Shown: positions 16,317-25,228, numbered from the stretch's first letter. The stretch is DNA of 64,000 nt from Aquincola sp. (GCA_022841885.1 JALHQP010000001.1:1-64000), one strand, 5' to 3'. The notes: a model not told the origin generated them from the sequence alone. Numbers and translations are program-made.

Positions 16317-17588
16317 ATGACCAAGCACTTGATCCTCGGCGCCGGCCCGGCCGGCGTCATCGCGGCCGAGACGATCCGCAAGCACGCGCCGCAAGACGAG
16401 ATCACCATCGTCGGCGACGAGCCGGAGGCGCCGTACTCGCGCATGGCGATTCCCTACCTGCTGATGGGCAACGTCGGCGAGGAGGGCACGCACCTGCGCC
16501 ACGGCGCCGATCACTACGCCAAGCAACGCATCCAGGTGAAGCGCGGCGCACGTGCCAAGTCGGTCGACGTAGCGAACAAGACCGTGGCCTTCGACGACGG
16601 CTCGACGCTGGCCTACGATCGGCTGCTGATCGCCACCGGCTCGACGCCGGCCAATCCACCGATCCCCGGCATCCACAACGACGGTGTGCTGCACTGCTGG
16701 ACGCTGAAGGACGCCCGCGCGATCGCGCAGCGTGCGGTCAAGGGTGCACGCGTGCTGCAGATGGGGGCCGGCTTCATCGGCTGCATCATTCTCGAGGCGC
16801 TGGCCGCGCGCGGCGTGCAGCTCACGGTGGTGGAGATGGGCGACCGCATGGTGCCGCGCATGATGGGGCCGACGGCCGGCGGCATGATCCGCGACTGGTG
16901 CGAGGCCAAGGGCGTGCGCGTGTTCACCGGCACGCGCGTCGAGGCGATCGAGCCGCATGCACCCTTGCGTGTGCGCCTGTCCAACGGCCAGCACCTCGAG
17001 TGCGACCTGGTGATCAGCGCCACCGGTGTCAAGCCCAACATGGGCTTCCTCGAGAACAGTGGCATCACCTGCCTGCTCGGCGTGCTGACCGACGAGCACC
17101 TGCAGACCAACGTGCCGGGCGTCTACGCGGCGGGCGACTGCGCCGAAGCCTTCGACAAGGTCAGTGGCAAGACCATCGTCAGCGCGATCCAGCCCAACGC
17201 GGCCGAGCAGGCACGCGTGGCGGCGCTGAACATGGTGGGGCGCAAGACGGTGCTGCGCGGCGTGACGCAGATCAACGTGCTCGACACGCTGGGCCTGATC
17301 AGCGCGAGCTTCGGCGACTGGCAGGGCGTGCCCGGCGGCGAGCATGTCGAGCTGACCGACAAGGCCGCCGGCCGGCACCTGAGCCTGCAGTTCGGCGGTG
17401 AGCGCCTGGTGGGCTGCAACAGCGTCGGCTGGACCGAGCATGTGGGCGCGATGCGCGGCCTGGTCGAGGGCCAGGTGACGTTGGCGCCACTGTGGAAGCA
17501 GCGCCTGCTGCAGGATCCGACGCAGCTGATGGCAGCCTACCTCGCCAGCGCGCAGGCGCAGGAGCACAAGGCGCTGGTCCGGGCATAG
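16317..17588 (+). CDS. aorC: AorC, FAD/NAD(P)-dependent oxidoreductase subunit
   Basis: A 423-residue pyridine-nucleotide-disulfide-type flavoprotein. The FAD dinucleotide fold is HLILGAGPAGVIAAETIRK, the NAD fold is around VLQMGAGFIGCIILEAL, and the second FAD motif is GVYAAGDCAEAFDK. The redox-active CxxxxC of disulfide reductases is absent. In the Aromatoleum enzyme this subunit reduces NAD+ with electrons arriving through AorA. The ATG at 16317 matches the start of such proteins (TKHLILGAGPAG); an in-frame ATG at 16272 would add 15 residues encoded by the hairpin and is less likely. Confidence 0.9.
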   Translation: MTKHLILGAGPAGVIAAETIRKHAPQDEITIVGDEPEAPYSRMAIPYLLMGNVGEEGTHLRHGADHYAKQRIQVKRGARAKSVDVANKTVAFDDGSTLAYDRLLIATGSTPANPPIPGIHNDGVLHCWTLKDARAIAQRAVKGARVLQMGAGFIGCIILEALAARGVQLTVVEMGDRMVPRMMGPTAGGMIRDWCEAKGVRVFTGTRVEAIEPHAPLRVRLSNGQHLECDLVISATGVKPNMGFLENSGITCLLGVLTDEHLQTNVPGVYAAGDCAEAFDKVSGKTIVSAIQPNAAEQARVAALNMVGRKTVLRGVTQINVLDTLGLISASFGDWQGVPGGEHVELTDKAAGRHLSLQFGGERLVGCNSVGWTEHVGAMRGLVEGQVTLAPLWKQRLLQDPTQLMAAYLASAQAQEHKALVRA

Positions 17589-17605
17589 CGGGCATAGTGC
17601 GAGGG

Positions 17606-17860
17606 ATGCGCATCACCTTCAAGCTCTACGCCAGCCTGACGCAGCACCTGCCGGCCGACGCGCGGCAGAGCAACCGGATCGAACTCGACCTGCCCGAAGG
17701 CACGCCGATCGCGAAGATCATCGAGCCCTTCGGGCTGCCCGAGAAGCTGGTGCACCTGGTGCTGGTCAACGGCGTGTACGTGCCGCCGGCCGAACGCCTG
17801 AGCTACGTGCCGAAGGAGGGCGACGTGCTCGCGATCTGGCCGCCGATCGCCGGCGGCTAG
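17606..17860 (+). CDS. MoaD/ThiS-like small sulfur carrier of the aor operon
   Basis: An 84-residue ubiquitin-fold protein ending in the diglycine IAGG that is the signature of sulfur carriers. MRITFKLYASLTQHLP, LVHLVLVNGVYVP and EGDVLAIWPPIAGG match MoaD-type proteins that donate sulfur during pterin cofactor synthesis. Being inside a tungsten enzyme operon, it is probably the dedicated carrier for the tungsten-bispterin cofactor, in the position of aorD in Aromatoleum; that specialisation is inference. The start ATG lies 17 bases after aorC and has GAGGG immediately before it. Confidence 0.88.
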   Translation: MRITFKLYASLTQHLPADARQSNRIELDLPEGTPIAKIIEPFGLPEKLVHLVLVNGVYVPPAERLSYVPKEGDVLAIWPPIAGG

Positions 17861-17870
17861 GCCAGGGTCG

Positions 17871-18170
17871 ATGCAAGGCCACTACCCGCTCGTGTTCGAG
17901 CGCGAAATGGGCTGCACCGCCGACGAGCTGCGGGGCTGGCTGCCCGGGGCCTGCGGCGGCCGCGCACTGTCGTGGCGCCCGCAAGGCGTGGACGTCGCGC
18001 TCGAGGCGGGCAGCGTGGCCATCGATTGGGCATCGCTCGAGCCGCGTCGGATCGCGCTGATCACGCTGCCGCGCCTGCGCGTGCGCTTCGCCGCGCAAGG
18101 TGTCGACGAGCAGGCCTGGCAGCGCTTCATGCGCTACTTCGACCTCTATACGCAGCGCGGCGGCGGCTGA
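17871..18170 (+). CDS. Unknown small protein, last gene of the aor operon
   Basis: A 99-residue protein of no family I recognise. It has no signal peptide or membrane segment. Visible features are an acidic/Trp-rich first half (FEREMGCTADELRGWLPG), a Gly-rich ACGGRAL, a basic centre (EPRRIALITLPRLRVRF) and an aromatic C-terminal helix (QAWQRFMRYFDLYTQ). It begins ten bases after the MoaD-like gene and ends seven bases from the convergent NTF2-like gene, so it is the last gene of the five-gene operon, in the place of aorE. A role in cofactor insertion or assembly of the enzyme is a guess from position only. Confidence 0.75.
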   Translation: MQGHYPLVFEREMGCTADELRGWLPGACGGRALSWRPQGVDVALEAGSVAIDWASLEPRRIALITLPRLRVRFAAQGVDEQAWQRFMRYFDLYTQRGGG

Positions 18171-18177
18171 GTCGCGC

Positions 18178-18594
18178 TCAGCGGGGCGGCGGCGCGCCGA
18201 CCGCATTGGTGTTCTGTACCGCGCGGATGCGCCAGCCCCGCGACGTGGCCCGCAGCCACCAGGTGAACAGACCATGGCGCGGCGCGCGCGGCGTGCCGTC
18301 GGGGTCGAGGTCGCCGCGGATCGACCAGCCCTGGTGCACGAGCGCGAAAGACTCGCCGAGCGGCTGCACCTCGGTCTCGTGGCAGGCCCAGACGCTGTGC
18401 TGGAACTGGCTGCGGTGCATCGCTGCGTGCGAGGTTTCGATCTGCGCGCGGCCGCGCAGGCGGGTGGCGGCCACGGTGACGAGGTCGGCGTCTTCGGTGA
18501 ACAGTGCCGCCAGACGCGTCATGTCGTGCGCGTTCCACGCGTCTTCCCATTCGCGCGCGATCGCGCGGGCGGCTTCTTCGACGGTGGGGCTCAT
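18178..18594 (-). CDS. SnoaL/NTF2-like protein
   Basis: About 138 residues of the NTF2-like cone fold, of the SgcJ/EcaC subgroup. The N-terminal helices AIAREWEDAWNAHDMTRLAALF lead to EDADLVTVAATRLRGRAQI, and strands SFALVHQGWSIRG and GLFTWWLRATSRGWRIRAVQNTN complete the fold. Proteins of this group have no established common activity. The start ATG at 18592-18594 (MSPTVEEAARAI) is chosen because upstream residues look non-coding. It is transcribed towards the aor operon and divergently from the YdcF-like gene. Confidence 0.85.
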   Translation of the reverse strand: MSPTVEEAARAIAREWEDAWNAHDMTRLAALFTEDADLVTVAATRLRGRAQIETSHAAMHRSQFQHSVWACHETEVQPLGESFALVHQGWSIRGDLDPDGTPRAPRHGLFTWWLRATSRGWRIRAVQNTNAVGAPPPR

Positions 18595-18778
18595 GCGGGT
18601 CAGTGTGCCATGCGCAGTGCGAGTCCGCGCGCCGTGTCGGTCGTGACGAGCGTGCCGGAGCGCAGCGGCACTCGTCAAGCTGTTGCTCATCATGCCGTTG
18701 CTGCTGCATGGGGCAGGCCGGGGCAACGACCGCTGCTACGGCACAATCGCGCCCTTCGAGAGACGTGGGGAAACGTCC

Positions 18779-19594
18779 GTGAACGAGATCTTCCTGTCGT
18801 TGGGCATCGAGTCGTGGAAACCGGTGCTGACTGCGCTGCTCTTGCCGCCGGCGCCATTGCTGTTGCTGGCCCTGCTGGGCGCGCGCGCGATCCTGTGGCG
18901 GCGCGGCCTGGGCTGGTTGCTGGTGCTGTTGTCGGCGCTGGGCCTGTGGTTCGGTGCCTGCGGCGCCGTGGCGGAGTGGCTGCAGAGTTCGCTGCTGTCG
19001 CCGCCGGCAGCGCTCTCTTCGGAACGGGTGGCCGAACTGCGCAAGGCTGCGGTCAAGCCCGGCGTTGCCATCGTCGTGCTCGGTGGGGGGCGCGAGGCCC
19101 GTGCGCCGGAGTACGGCGTGGCCAGCCTCTCGCCACTGGCTCTGGAGCGCCTGCGCTACGGCCTGTGGTTGGGACGCGAGACCGGCGCGCCCGTGATGTA
19201 CAGCGGTGGTCTCGGCCATGCGGCCGAACCGGGTGCCACCGAGGCCGAGGTGGCCAGCGCGATTGCCGCGCGCGAGTTCATGCGGCCGCTGCGCTGGACC
19301 GAATCGCGCGCACGGGACACCCGCGAGAACGCGCAGTTCAGCACCGCGATGCTCGCCGACCAGGGTGTGACGCAGCTGGTGCTCGTGACGCACGGCTGGC
19401 ACATGCCGCGCGCGCTGCGTGCGTTCCGCGACGCGGCCCAGCACAATGGGGCGAAGTGGGAAGTGGTGGCAGCACCGATGGGTCTGTCGCAACGCGTGGA
19501 GCGGCCGGCGCTGCGCTGGATCCCGTCGTCGGAAGGCTACCTGCTCGTGCGTGCCGTGCTGCGCGAGAAGATCGGCTGGTGGCTCGGCGCCTAG
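18779..19594 (+). CDS. YdcF-family (DUF218) membrane protein
   Basis: About 271 residues: two N-terminal membrane segments (LTALLLPPAPLLLLALLGA and GLGWLLVLLSALGLWFG), then a DUF218 domain with VAIVVLGGGRE, APVMYSGG, SRARDTRENA and LVLVTHGWHMPRALRAF. This is the layout of the ElyC/SanA/YdcF proteins, some of which act in envelope polysaccharide metabolism. The GTG at 18779 is preceded by GGGGAAA and gives a normal N-terminus for the group; the ATG codons upstream would add an unrelated stretch. Precise role unknown. Confidence 0.88.
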   Translation: MNEIFLSLGIESWKPVLTALLLPPAPLLLLALLGARAILWRRGLGWLLVLLSALGLWFGACGAVAEWLQSSLLSPPAALSSERVAELRKAAVKPGVAIVVLGGGREARAPEYGVASLSPLALERLRYGLWLGRETGAPVMYSGGLGHAAEPGATEAEVASAIAAREFMRPLRWTESRARDTRENAQFSTAMLADQGVTQLVLVTHGWHMPRALRAFRDAAQHNGAKWEVVAAPMGLSQRVERPALRWIPSSEGYLLVRAVLREKIGWWLGA

Positions 19595-19620
19595 GCCGCT
19601 GCCGCCCCGATTGAAGGCCC

Positions 19621-19658
19621 CATAAAGACAAACCCCTCCACGCCGAAGCGGGAGGGGT
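19621..19658 (-). terminator. Intrinsic terminator downstream of ubiD
   Basis: Read on the minus strand, ACCCCTCC and GGAGGGGT form an eight-base GC-rich stem (19632-19639 with 19651-19658) with a CGCTTCGGCG-type loop, followed by TTTGTCTTT (to 19621). It lies about 190 bases after the ubiD stop and about 27 bases after the convergent YdcF-like gene, so it is best oriented as the terminator for ubiD. A second small hairpin, GGTGGC-GAAA-GCCACC, precedes it. Confidence 0.7.
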
Positions 19659-19848
19659 GGGTGGCTTTCGCCACCGGTCGGGGATCGAGAGGTAATCTGT
19701 CCCGGGCCCCTTGGACGCAGAGACTGCGCCGCTGGTGTTTGCCTGCATCAGCAAGCAGATGCACGGTAAGTCAGGGGCGTGACTGCGGCAAGCCAATCCG
19801 AGCAATCGCTGCGCCGTTGCTCATAACGTTCGCGGCCTTGACATCCGG
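19659..19848. other. Non-coding stretch between the ubiD stop and its terminator
   Basis: No gene was recognised in these 190 bases. They include the hairpin GGTGGC-GAAA-GCCACC (about 19661-19676, read on the minus strand) and a stretch containing TAATCTGTCCCGGG (near 19694-19707) that resembles sequences often seen beside REP-associated transposases. No transposase gene is present. The stretch would be the 3' untranslated region of the ubiD message. Confidence 0.35.
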
Positions 19849-21414
19849 CTAGCCGCGCGGCGGGGTTGACATCACCGCATCGAAGGCGGCCTGAACGGCC
19901 TTGATCGCCTCGGCCGGCATCTGAATCACGCGGCCCCACTCGCGCTGCGTCTCGCCTGGCCACTTGTGCGTGGCATCGATGCCCATCTTGCCGCCCAGGC
20001 CACTCGTGGGCGACGCGAAGTCGAGGTAGTCGATCGGGGTCTGGTCCACCAGGGTCGTGTCGCGCACCGGGTCGACGCGCGTCGTGATGGCCCAGACCAC
20101 CTCCTTCCAGTCGCGGATGTTCACATCGTCGTCGGTGACGACGATGAACTTGGTGTACATGAACTGGCGCAGGAAGCTCCACAGGCCGAACATCACGCGC
20201 TTGGCGTGGCCGGCATAGGCCTTCCTGATCGAGATCACCGCCATGCGGTAGCTGCAGCCCTCGGGCGGCAGGTAGAAGTCGACGATCTCCGGAAACTGCT
20301 TCTGCAGGATCGGCACGAAGACCTCGTTCAGCGCCACGCCGAGGATGGCGGGCTCGTCGGGCGGCTTGCCGGTGTAGGTGGAGTGGTAGATCGGGTCGCG
20401 CCGGTGCGTCAGCCGGTCGATGCGAAAGACCGGGAACCAGTCCTGCTCGTTGTAGTACCCGGTGTGGTCGCCGAACGGGCCTTCGAGGGCGTGCAGGTAG
20501 CCGCCGCGCTCGACCAGCTTGATGCCGTGCTCGCTCTCGCCGCTGAAACCGGCGGGCGCGGTCGGGATGTGGCCCTCGAGCACGAACTCGGCGCTGGCCG
20601 GTGCTTGCAGTTTGAGAGCCCCGTCGCCGACCGAGGCGTCCACGACCTCGGTGCGGCCGCCACGCAGCAGGCCGGCGAACTGGTATTCCGACAGCGTGTC
20701 CGGCACGGGGGTCACGGCGCCGAGGATGGTCGCCGGATCGGCGCCGAGCGCGACCGCGATCGGGAACGGCCGGCCTGGATTGGCGTGCGCGAAGTCGCGG
20801 AAGTCCAGCGCCCCGCCGCGGTGGGCGAGCCAGCGCATGATCACTTCGCGCCGGCCGATGACCTGCTGGCGGTAGATGCCGAGGTTCTGCCGCACGCGCG
20901 GCACGGGCACGGCCTGCGGCCCGCGGGTGATGACCAGGCCCCAGGTGATCAGCGGGCCGGCATCGCCTGGCCAGCAGGTCTGCACCGGCAAGCGGCCGAG
21001 GTCGACTTCCGGCCCGTCGACCACCACCTCCTGGCACGGCGCCGAGCGCAGCGTGGCGGGCTTCATGTCCCACAGCGCCTTGACCATGGCGAGCAGGCGC
21101 CCGGCGTCCTTCAGGCCCTTTGGCGGCTCGGGTTCCTTCAGGCTGGCCAGCACCCGGCCGACTTGGCGCAGGTCGTCGAGGCTCTCGGCACCCATGCCAA
21201 AGGCCACCCGGCGCGGCACCCCAAACAAGTTGATCAGGGCCGGAATTTTGTAACCTACTGGATTTGTAACCAGTATGGCCGGCCCGCCGGCGCGCAACAC
21301 CTGGTCAGCGAGCGCTGTCATTTCCAGCCGCGTCGACAAAGGCTCGGCCATCCGTTTCAACTCGCCGAGGCTTTCGAGCTGGCCGATGAAGTCGCGCAGA
21401 TCCTTGTATTTCAT
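19849..21414 (-). CDS. ubiD: UbiD, 4-hydroxy-3-polyprenylbenzoate decarboxylase
   Basis: A 521-residue prenyl-FMN-dependent decarboxylase of ubiquinone biosynthesis. The sequence follows E. coli Ubi[61 protein letters not shown], the Glu-containing [40 protein letters not shown], and [22 protein letters not shown] with the C-terminal [14 protein letters not shown]. It is a single gene with its own AT-rich upstream region and a terminator. The UbiX partner that makes the prenylated flavin is not in the window. Confidence 0.96.
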   Translation of the reverse strand: MKYKDLRDFIGQLESLGELKRMAEPLSTRLEMTALADQVLRAGGPAILVTNPVGYKIPALINLFGVPRRVAFGMGAESLDDLRQVGRVLASLKEPEPPKGLKDAGRLLAMVKALWDMKPATLRSAPCQEVVVDGPEVDLGRLPVQTCWPGDAGPLITWGLVITRGPQAVPVPRVRQNLGIYRQQVIGRREVIMRWLAHRGGALDFRDFAHANPGRPFPIAVALGADPATILGAVTPVPDTLSEYQFAGLLRGGRTEVVDASVGDGALKLQAPASAEFVLEGHIPTAPAGFSGESEHGIKLVERGGYLHALEGPFGDHTGYYNEQDWFPVFRIDRLTHRRDPIYHSTYTGKPPDEPAILGVALNEVFVPILQKQFPEIVDFYLPPEGCSYRMAVISIRKAYAGHAKRVMFGLWSFLRQFMYTKFIVVTDDDVNIRDWKEVVWAITTRVDPVRDTTLVDQTPIDYLDFASPTSGLGGKMGIDATHKWPGETQREWGRVIQMPAEAIKAVQAAFDAVMSTPPRG

Positions 21415-21447
21415 TCCTGGATGGAATTTAAGACATCAAATTTATTG

Positions 21448-21477
21448 TTGACTGGTTATTAGGCGGCTTCCTAGAAT
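21448..21477 (+). promoter_or_regulatory. Sigma-70-type promoter for the lytic transglycosylase gene
   Basis: TTGACT (21448-21453) and TAGAAT (21472-21477) are near-consensus -35 and -10 boxes with an 18-base spacer, in an AT-rich patch between divergent ubiD and the transglycosylase gene (start 21634). This leaves a leader of about 150 bases containing a GGGTTAACCC palindrome. Confidence 0.6.
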
Positions 21478-21633
21478 CCGCCAGCCCTGAGAAAACAAGG
21501 GTTAACCCGCGGCGCAGATCGATACGAATGCCGCGGGACGCTGCCCGCCGCGGACCAACGCGGCCGATTATCTCCGCCGGCCCTGCGCGCGTTGCTCACG
21601 CGCGCAGCGGTGCGGTGGTGTGAAAGGACGAGA

Positions 21634-22533
21634 GTGACAGCGCCGCGTTTATTGAGTTCGCTGCTTGAGTCGTGTGGGGTCTTCCTGCGCGACGTGGGCC
21701 ATGGTTTGCTGGATGTCAGCCATAACGGACTGGCCCTGCTGGGCTTGGCCGTCGCCGCGGCCGGCATGTTCGTGGCCGGCCATCCCGACATGCGCCAGCA
21801 GATGGAAGTGTCGACGCTGGGCTGGCTGCAGGAGCGGCACGAGGCCCGGGCCGAACGTGACGGCAACCTGCTGGTGGCCTTGGCCGAGCCGGTGGCCGTG
21901 AACCGTGCCACCGCCGCCGATCCCCGGGCGCTGACCCGCCCGCAGGCGGCCGTGGCGGGCTGGCTCTCGCGCCGCTACAAGGTAGCGCCCGAACCCGTCA
22001 GCCGCCTGGTGCAGGAGGCGTGGACGCTCGGCCAGCGGGCGCAACTCGATCCGACGCTGATCCTGGCGATCATGGCCGTGGAGTCCAGCTTCAACCCGTT
22101 TGCCCAGAGCCCGGTCGGCGCCCAGGGCCTGATGCAGGTGATGACCCGGGTCCACGACGACAAGTACGAAGCCTTCGGCGGCCAGCACGCGGCCTTCGAC
22201 CCGGTGACCAACCTGCGCGTCGGCGTCCAGGTGCTCAAGGAATGCATCGCACGCGCCGGCAGCCTGGAAGGCGGGCTGCGCTACTACGTCGGCGCGGCAA
22301 ACCTGCCGGACGACGGTGGTTACGCTGCCAAGGTGCTCGGCGAGCAGGCAAACCTGAGGCTCGTGGCCTCCGGCCGTCAGCTGGCCGTCACGGTGCCGCA
22401 GGCGCCGCTCGTGGTTCCGGTGCGCAGCCCGGAGCCGTCGGCGCCACAGGCCCCCGTGGCCGACCAGACGGTCGATCCGGTGCCCCAAGCCGTGGCCCCG
22501 GTGCGCCTGGAGCGCGTCGCGCTGCTGCGCTGA
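21634..22533 (+). CDS. Membrane-anchored lytic transglycosylase (SLT domain)
   Basis: About 299 residues. One N-terminal membrane segment (NGLALLGLAVAAAGMFVAG, near residues 30-50) anchors a periplasmic goose-lysozyme-like SLT domain: DPTLILAIMAVESSFNPFAQS with the catalytic Glu, GAQGLMQVMTRVHDD, NLRVGVQVLKECI and GGLRYYVG. The enzyme cleaves peptidoglycan glycan strands to 1,6-anhydro ends. A Pro/Val-rich tail follows. The GTG at 21634 is preceded by AAAGGA at the right distance; the TTG at 21592 would add a poor N-terminus. It stands before the riboswitch-glyA unit but is functionally unrelated. Confidence 0.88.
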   Translation: MTAPRLLSSLLESCGVFLRDVGHGLLDVSHNGLALLGLAVAAAGMFVAGHPDMRQQMEVSTLGWLQERHEARAERDGNLLVALAEPVAVNRATAADPRALTRPQAAVAGWLSRRYKVAPEPVSRLVQEAWTLGQRAQLDPTLILAIMAVESSFNPFAQSPVGAQGLMQVMTRVHDDKYEAFGGQHAAFDPVTNLRVGVQVLKECIARAGSLEGGLRYYVGAANLPDDGGYAAKVLGEQANLRLVASGRQLAVTVPQAPLVVPVRSPEPSAPQAPVADQTVDPVPQAVAPVRLERVALLR

Positions 22534-22551
22534 GCGCGGCTACACTCGTTT

Positions 22552-22675
22552 CCCTGCGCGACTGGCGATAACGGCCGCCCGGGTTCGGCCCGGCGCCGAA
22601 GGTGGGCCACCACCGGGAAGCGCAGGCGCGGGCGGCAGGGCCGCCCGCCGCGTCCGCCGTTCGCCTGGGCAGCCC
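22552..22675 (+). promoter_or_regulatory. ZTP (pfl) riboswitch upstream of glyA
   Basis: The three conserved blocks of the ZTP/pfl aptamer occur in order: CGCGACTGGCGA (22557-22568), CCACCACCGGGAAGCGC (around 22607-22623) and CGCCTGGGCA (22662-22671). CTGCGC (22554-22559) pairs with GCGCAG further on as P1. A variable GC-rich hairpin lies between blocks two and three. ZTP riboswitches sense the purine precursor ZMP/ZTP when 10-formyl-tetrahydrofolate is short and switch on folate one-carbon genes, here glyA. CCCTCC just after the aptamer could pair with the GAGGA ribosome-binding site, suggesting translational control; that part is inference. Confidence 0.9.
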
Positions 22676-22742
22676 TCCGATCGACCTGCGTTGTTGTCGC
22701 GGTCGCCCGTGAAGGCCCATCTTTCAGATGAGGACTGCCGTC

Positions 22743-23993
22743 ATGTTCGACCGTTCCACCCACACCGTGGCCGCCATCGACCCCGAGGTCAATGCCGCCA
22801 TCCTGGCCGAAAACCGGCGCCAGGAAGAACACATCGAGCTGATCGCGAGCGAGAACTACACCTCGCCCGCCGTGCTGGCCGCGCAGGGCTCGCAACTCAC
22901 CAACAAGTACGCCGAGGGCTACCCCGGCAGGCGCTACTACGGCGGCTGCGAGCACGTCGACGTGGTCGAGACGCTGGCCATCGAGCGCTGCAAGCAGCTG
23001 TTCGGTTCCAAGCACGCCAACGTGCAGGCCAACTCGGGTTCGCAGGCCAACCAGGCGGTGTTCTTCGGCCTGCTGCAGCCGGGCGACACGATCATGGGCA
23101 TGAGCCTGGCCGAGGGCGGCCACCTCACGCACGGCATGGCGCTGAACATGAGCGGCAAGTGGTTCAAGGTCGTCAGCTACGGCCTCGATGCCGACGAGGC
23201 GATCGACTACGAGCAGATGGAGCGCGTGGCGTGCGAGGCCAAGCCCAAGCTGATCATCGCTGGCGCCTCGGCCTACAGCCTGCGCATCGACTTCGAGCGC
23301 TTCGCTCGCGTGGCGAAGTCCGTGGGCGCGCTGTTGATGGTCGACATGGCGCACTACGCCGGCCTGATCGCTGCCGGCGTGTATCCGAACCCGGTGCCGC
23401 ATGCCGATGTCGTGACTTCGACGACGCACAAGAGCCTGCGCGGCCCGCGCGGCGGCATCGTGGTCTGCAACGACGATGAGATCGCCAAGAAGATCAACAG
23501 CGCGATCTTCCCCGGCATCCAGGGCGGGCCGCTGATGCATGTGATCGCCGGCAAGGCAGTCGCCTTCAAGGAGGCGCTCGAGCCGTCGTTCAAGGTCTAC
23601 CAGCAGCAGGTGCTTGCCAATGCGCGCGTGCTGGCCGACACCCTGATCGAGCGCGGCCTGCGCATCGTGTCCGGGCGCACCGAGAGCCACGTGATGCTGG
23701 TCGACCTGCGGCCCAAGGGCATCACCGGCAAGGAAGCCGAAGCGGTGCTGGGCCGCGCCCACATCACCTGCAACAAGAACGGCATCCCGAACGACCCGCA
23801 AAAGCCGATGGTCACCAGCGGCATCCGCCTCGGCTCGCCGGCGATGACCACGCGCGGCTTCAAGGAGGCCGAAGCACGCCTGACGGCGAACCTGATCGCC
23901 GACGTGCTGGAGGCGCCGAGCGACGAGACGGTGATCGATGCGGTGCGCGCCAAGGTGGCTGCGCTGACGCGCGACTTCCCGGTGTATCGTTAA
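22743..23993 (+). CDS. glyA: Serine hydroxymethyltransferase GlyA
   Basis: A 416-residue PLP enzyme that converts serine and tetrahydrofolate to glycine and 5,10-methylene-tetrahydrofolate. Clear motifs are [65 protein letters not shown], and the PLP-lysine site [14 protein letters not shown]. The C-terminal [16 protein letters not shown] is present. The start is the ATG at 22743, because GAGGA lies 9 bases before it; an in-frame ATG at 22728 lies upstream of that Shine-Dalgarno. Expression is probably under ZTP riboswitch control. Confidence 0.97.
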   Translation: MFDRSTHTVAAIDPEVNAAILAENRRQEEHIELIASENYTSPAVLAAQGSQLTNKYAEGYPGRRYYGGCEHVDVVETLAIERCKQLFGSKHANVQANSGSQANQAVFFGLLQPGDTIMGMSLAEGGHLTHGMALNMSGKWFKVVSYGLDADEAIDYEQMERVACEAKPKLIIAGASAYSLRIDFERFARVAKSVGALLMVDMAHYAGLIAAGVYPNPVPHADVVTSTTHKSLRGPRGGIVVCNDDEIAKKINSAIFPGIQGGPLMHVIAGKAVAFKEALEPSFKVYQQQVLANARVLADTLIERGLRIVSGRTESHVMLVDLRPKGITGKEAEAVLGRAHITCNKNGIPNDPQKPMVTSGIRLGSPAMTTRGFKEAEARLTANLIADVLEAPSDETVIDAVRAKVAALTRDFPVYR

Positions 23994-24024
23994 CCCGACA
24001 GGCTGACCCGAAAGGACGCGCCGC

Positions 24025-24468
24025 GTGCGCTGCCCCTTCTGTGCCCACGAGGAAACGCAGGTCGTCGAGACGCGCGAGTCCGACGAGGGCGACGTCATCC
24101 GGCGGCGTCGCCGCTGCACCGCCTGCGACAAGCGCTTCACCACCTACGAGCGGCCCGAGATCGCGCTGCCGCAGGTGGTCAAGAAGGACGGCGCGCGCGC
24201 CGAGTTCGACCCGGCCAAGCTGCGCGCCTCGATGCTGCTCGCGCTGCGCAAGCGGCCGGTGAGCGTCGAGCAGGTCGAGGCCGCCCTCGAGCGCATCCAG
24301 GACAAGCTGCTGACCAGCGGCGCGAAGGAAGTGCCGTCGACGCGCCTGGGCGAACTGGTGATGCGCGAGTTGAAGCGCATTGACAAGGTCGCCTACGTGC
24401 GCTTCGCATCGGTCTACCGCAGCTTCGAGGACGTGGACGAGTTCCGCCAGCTCATACGCGATATCTGA
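24025..24468 (+). CDS. nrdR: Transcriptional repressor NrdR
   Basis: A 147-residue repressor of ribonucleotide reductase genes. The N-terminal zinc ribbon is [15 protein letters not shown] with [17 protein letters not shown], followed by the ATP-cone domain ([20 protein letters not shown] ... [16 protein letters not shown]) and the conserved [19 protein letters not shown]. The start is a GTG, with AAGGA 10 bases before it. It follows glyA by 31 bases, a neighbourhood common in betaproteobacteria. Nucleotide occupancy of the ATP-cone controls DNA binding in this family. Confidence 0.97.
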   Translation: MRCPFCAHEETQVVETRESDEGDVIRRRRRCTACDKRFTTYERPEIALPQVVKKDGARAEFDPAKLRASMLLALRKRPVSVEQVEAALERIQDKLLTSGAKEVPSTRLGELVMRELKRIDKVAYVRFASVYRSFEDVDEFRQLIRDI

Positions 24469-24480
24469 GCCGCGTGCGCG

Positions 24481-24529
24481 CGCTCCCACCGAAGGGGGAG
24501 CGGCGCGTTCTCCCACCAAAGGGGGAACG
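24481..24529. repeat. Two tandem GC-rich palindromes after nrdR
   Basis: CGCTCCC-accgaagg-GGGAGCG (24481-24502) and GTTCTCCC-accaaa-GGGGGAAC (24507-24528) are two hairpins 27 bases apart that share the core CTCCCACC(G/A)AAGGGGGA. They lie just after nrdR and 54 bases before the first pilin gene. They could end nrdR transcription or be short dispersed palindromes of the type seen again near 32.6 and 63.2 kb, though the core differs from those. Confidence 0.6.
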
Positions 24530-24582
24530 ATTTCCGCGAGGTGCCTGCCTAGAGTGATCTCCATCGCAACGAGGAGATCACC

Positions 24583-25116
24583 ATGGCAAACAAGACCTTC
24601 CAGCGCGGCCTGACTCTGATCGAGGCCTGCGCGACGCTCACCATCGCCAGCGTACTGGTTACGGCCGGCTGGCCCTCGCTCAAGCCGACGCTGGACCGCA
24701 AGGCGCTTCAGGGGCTGGCCGCCGAGATGGCAGCCGACCTGCAACTCGCCCGCGGCGAGGCCGTCGCGCGGCAGGAGGGTGTGCGAGTCGCTGCGCAAGT
24801 CGCCGAAGGCGGCAGTTGCGTGGTCGTCTATACCGGGCCCGCCAGTGCCTGCAGGTGTGGCGATGCGACGGCACCGGTGTGCGAAGCCGAGGGCAGGGCT
24901 GTCACCTACCGGTTCCTGGCCGCCAGCAGCGGCCTGTCGATCGCAACCAACGTGGCCTCCCTGCGTTTCGACCCGCGGCTGGGCACGGCCACGCCCGCAG
25001 GCACGCTGCGGGTCATCTCCGCCAGCGGCGAGGCGGTACACCACATCGTCAATCTGGCCGGGCGTGTGCGCTCCTGCAGCCCGCAGGCCGCGGTGCCGGG
25101 CTTCCAGGCCTGCTGA
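24583..25116 (+). CDS. fimT: FimT/GspH-type minor pilin
   Basis: A 177-residue type IV pilin-like protein. The prepilin peptidase site is QRG/LTLIEA with the required Glu at +5, followed by a hydrophobic helix (CATLTIASVLVTAGWPSL) and a GspH-like globular part with ADLQLARGEAVARQEGVRV. Four to six cysteines in the globular domain (SCVVVY, ACRCGDATAPVC, SCSPQ, QAC) suggest disulfides. A GAGGAG lies 7 bases before ATG. It is first of six pilin-like genes read in the same direction and is probably part of the initiation tip of the pilus. Confidence 0.88.
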   Translation: MANKTFQRGLTLIEACATLTIASVLVTAGWPSLKPTLDRKALQGLAAEMAADLQLARGEAVARQEGVRVAAQVAEGGSCVVVYTGPASACRCGDATAPVCEAEGRAVTYRFLAASSGLSIATNVASLRFDPRLGTATPAGTLRVISASGEAVHHIVNLAGRVRSCSPQAAVPGFQAC

Positions 25117-25228
25117 GACGCTGGCCGGCCCGCCCCTGAATGGGGGCAGCGCGACGAGCGGCACCCGTAACGCGACGGGCGGGTGCCCGCCCGCCGACCT
25201 GTTGCCGGTGGTTACGAATAATGGGCTC

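Noticed and set aside
24481-24529. Possible start of a CRISPR-like array (two similar units 27 bases apart)
   Set aside because: Only two imperfect units, no spacers of constant size, no cas genes, and each unit is a self-complementary hairpin.
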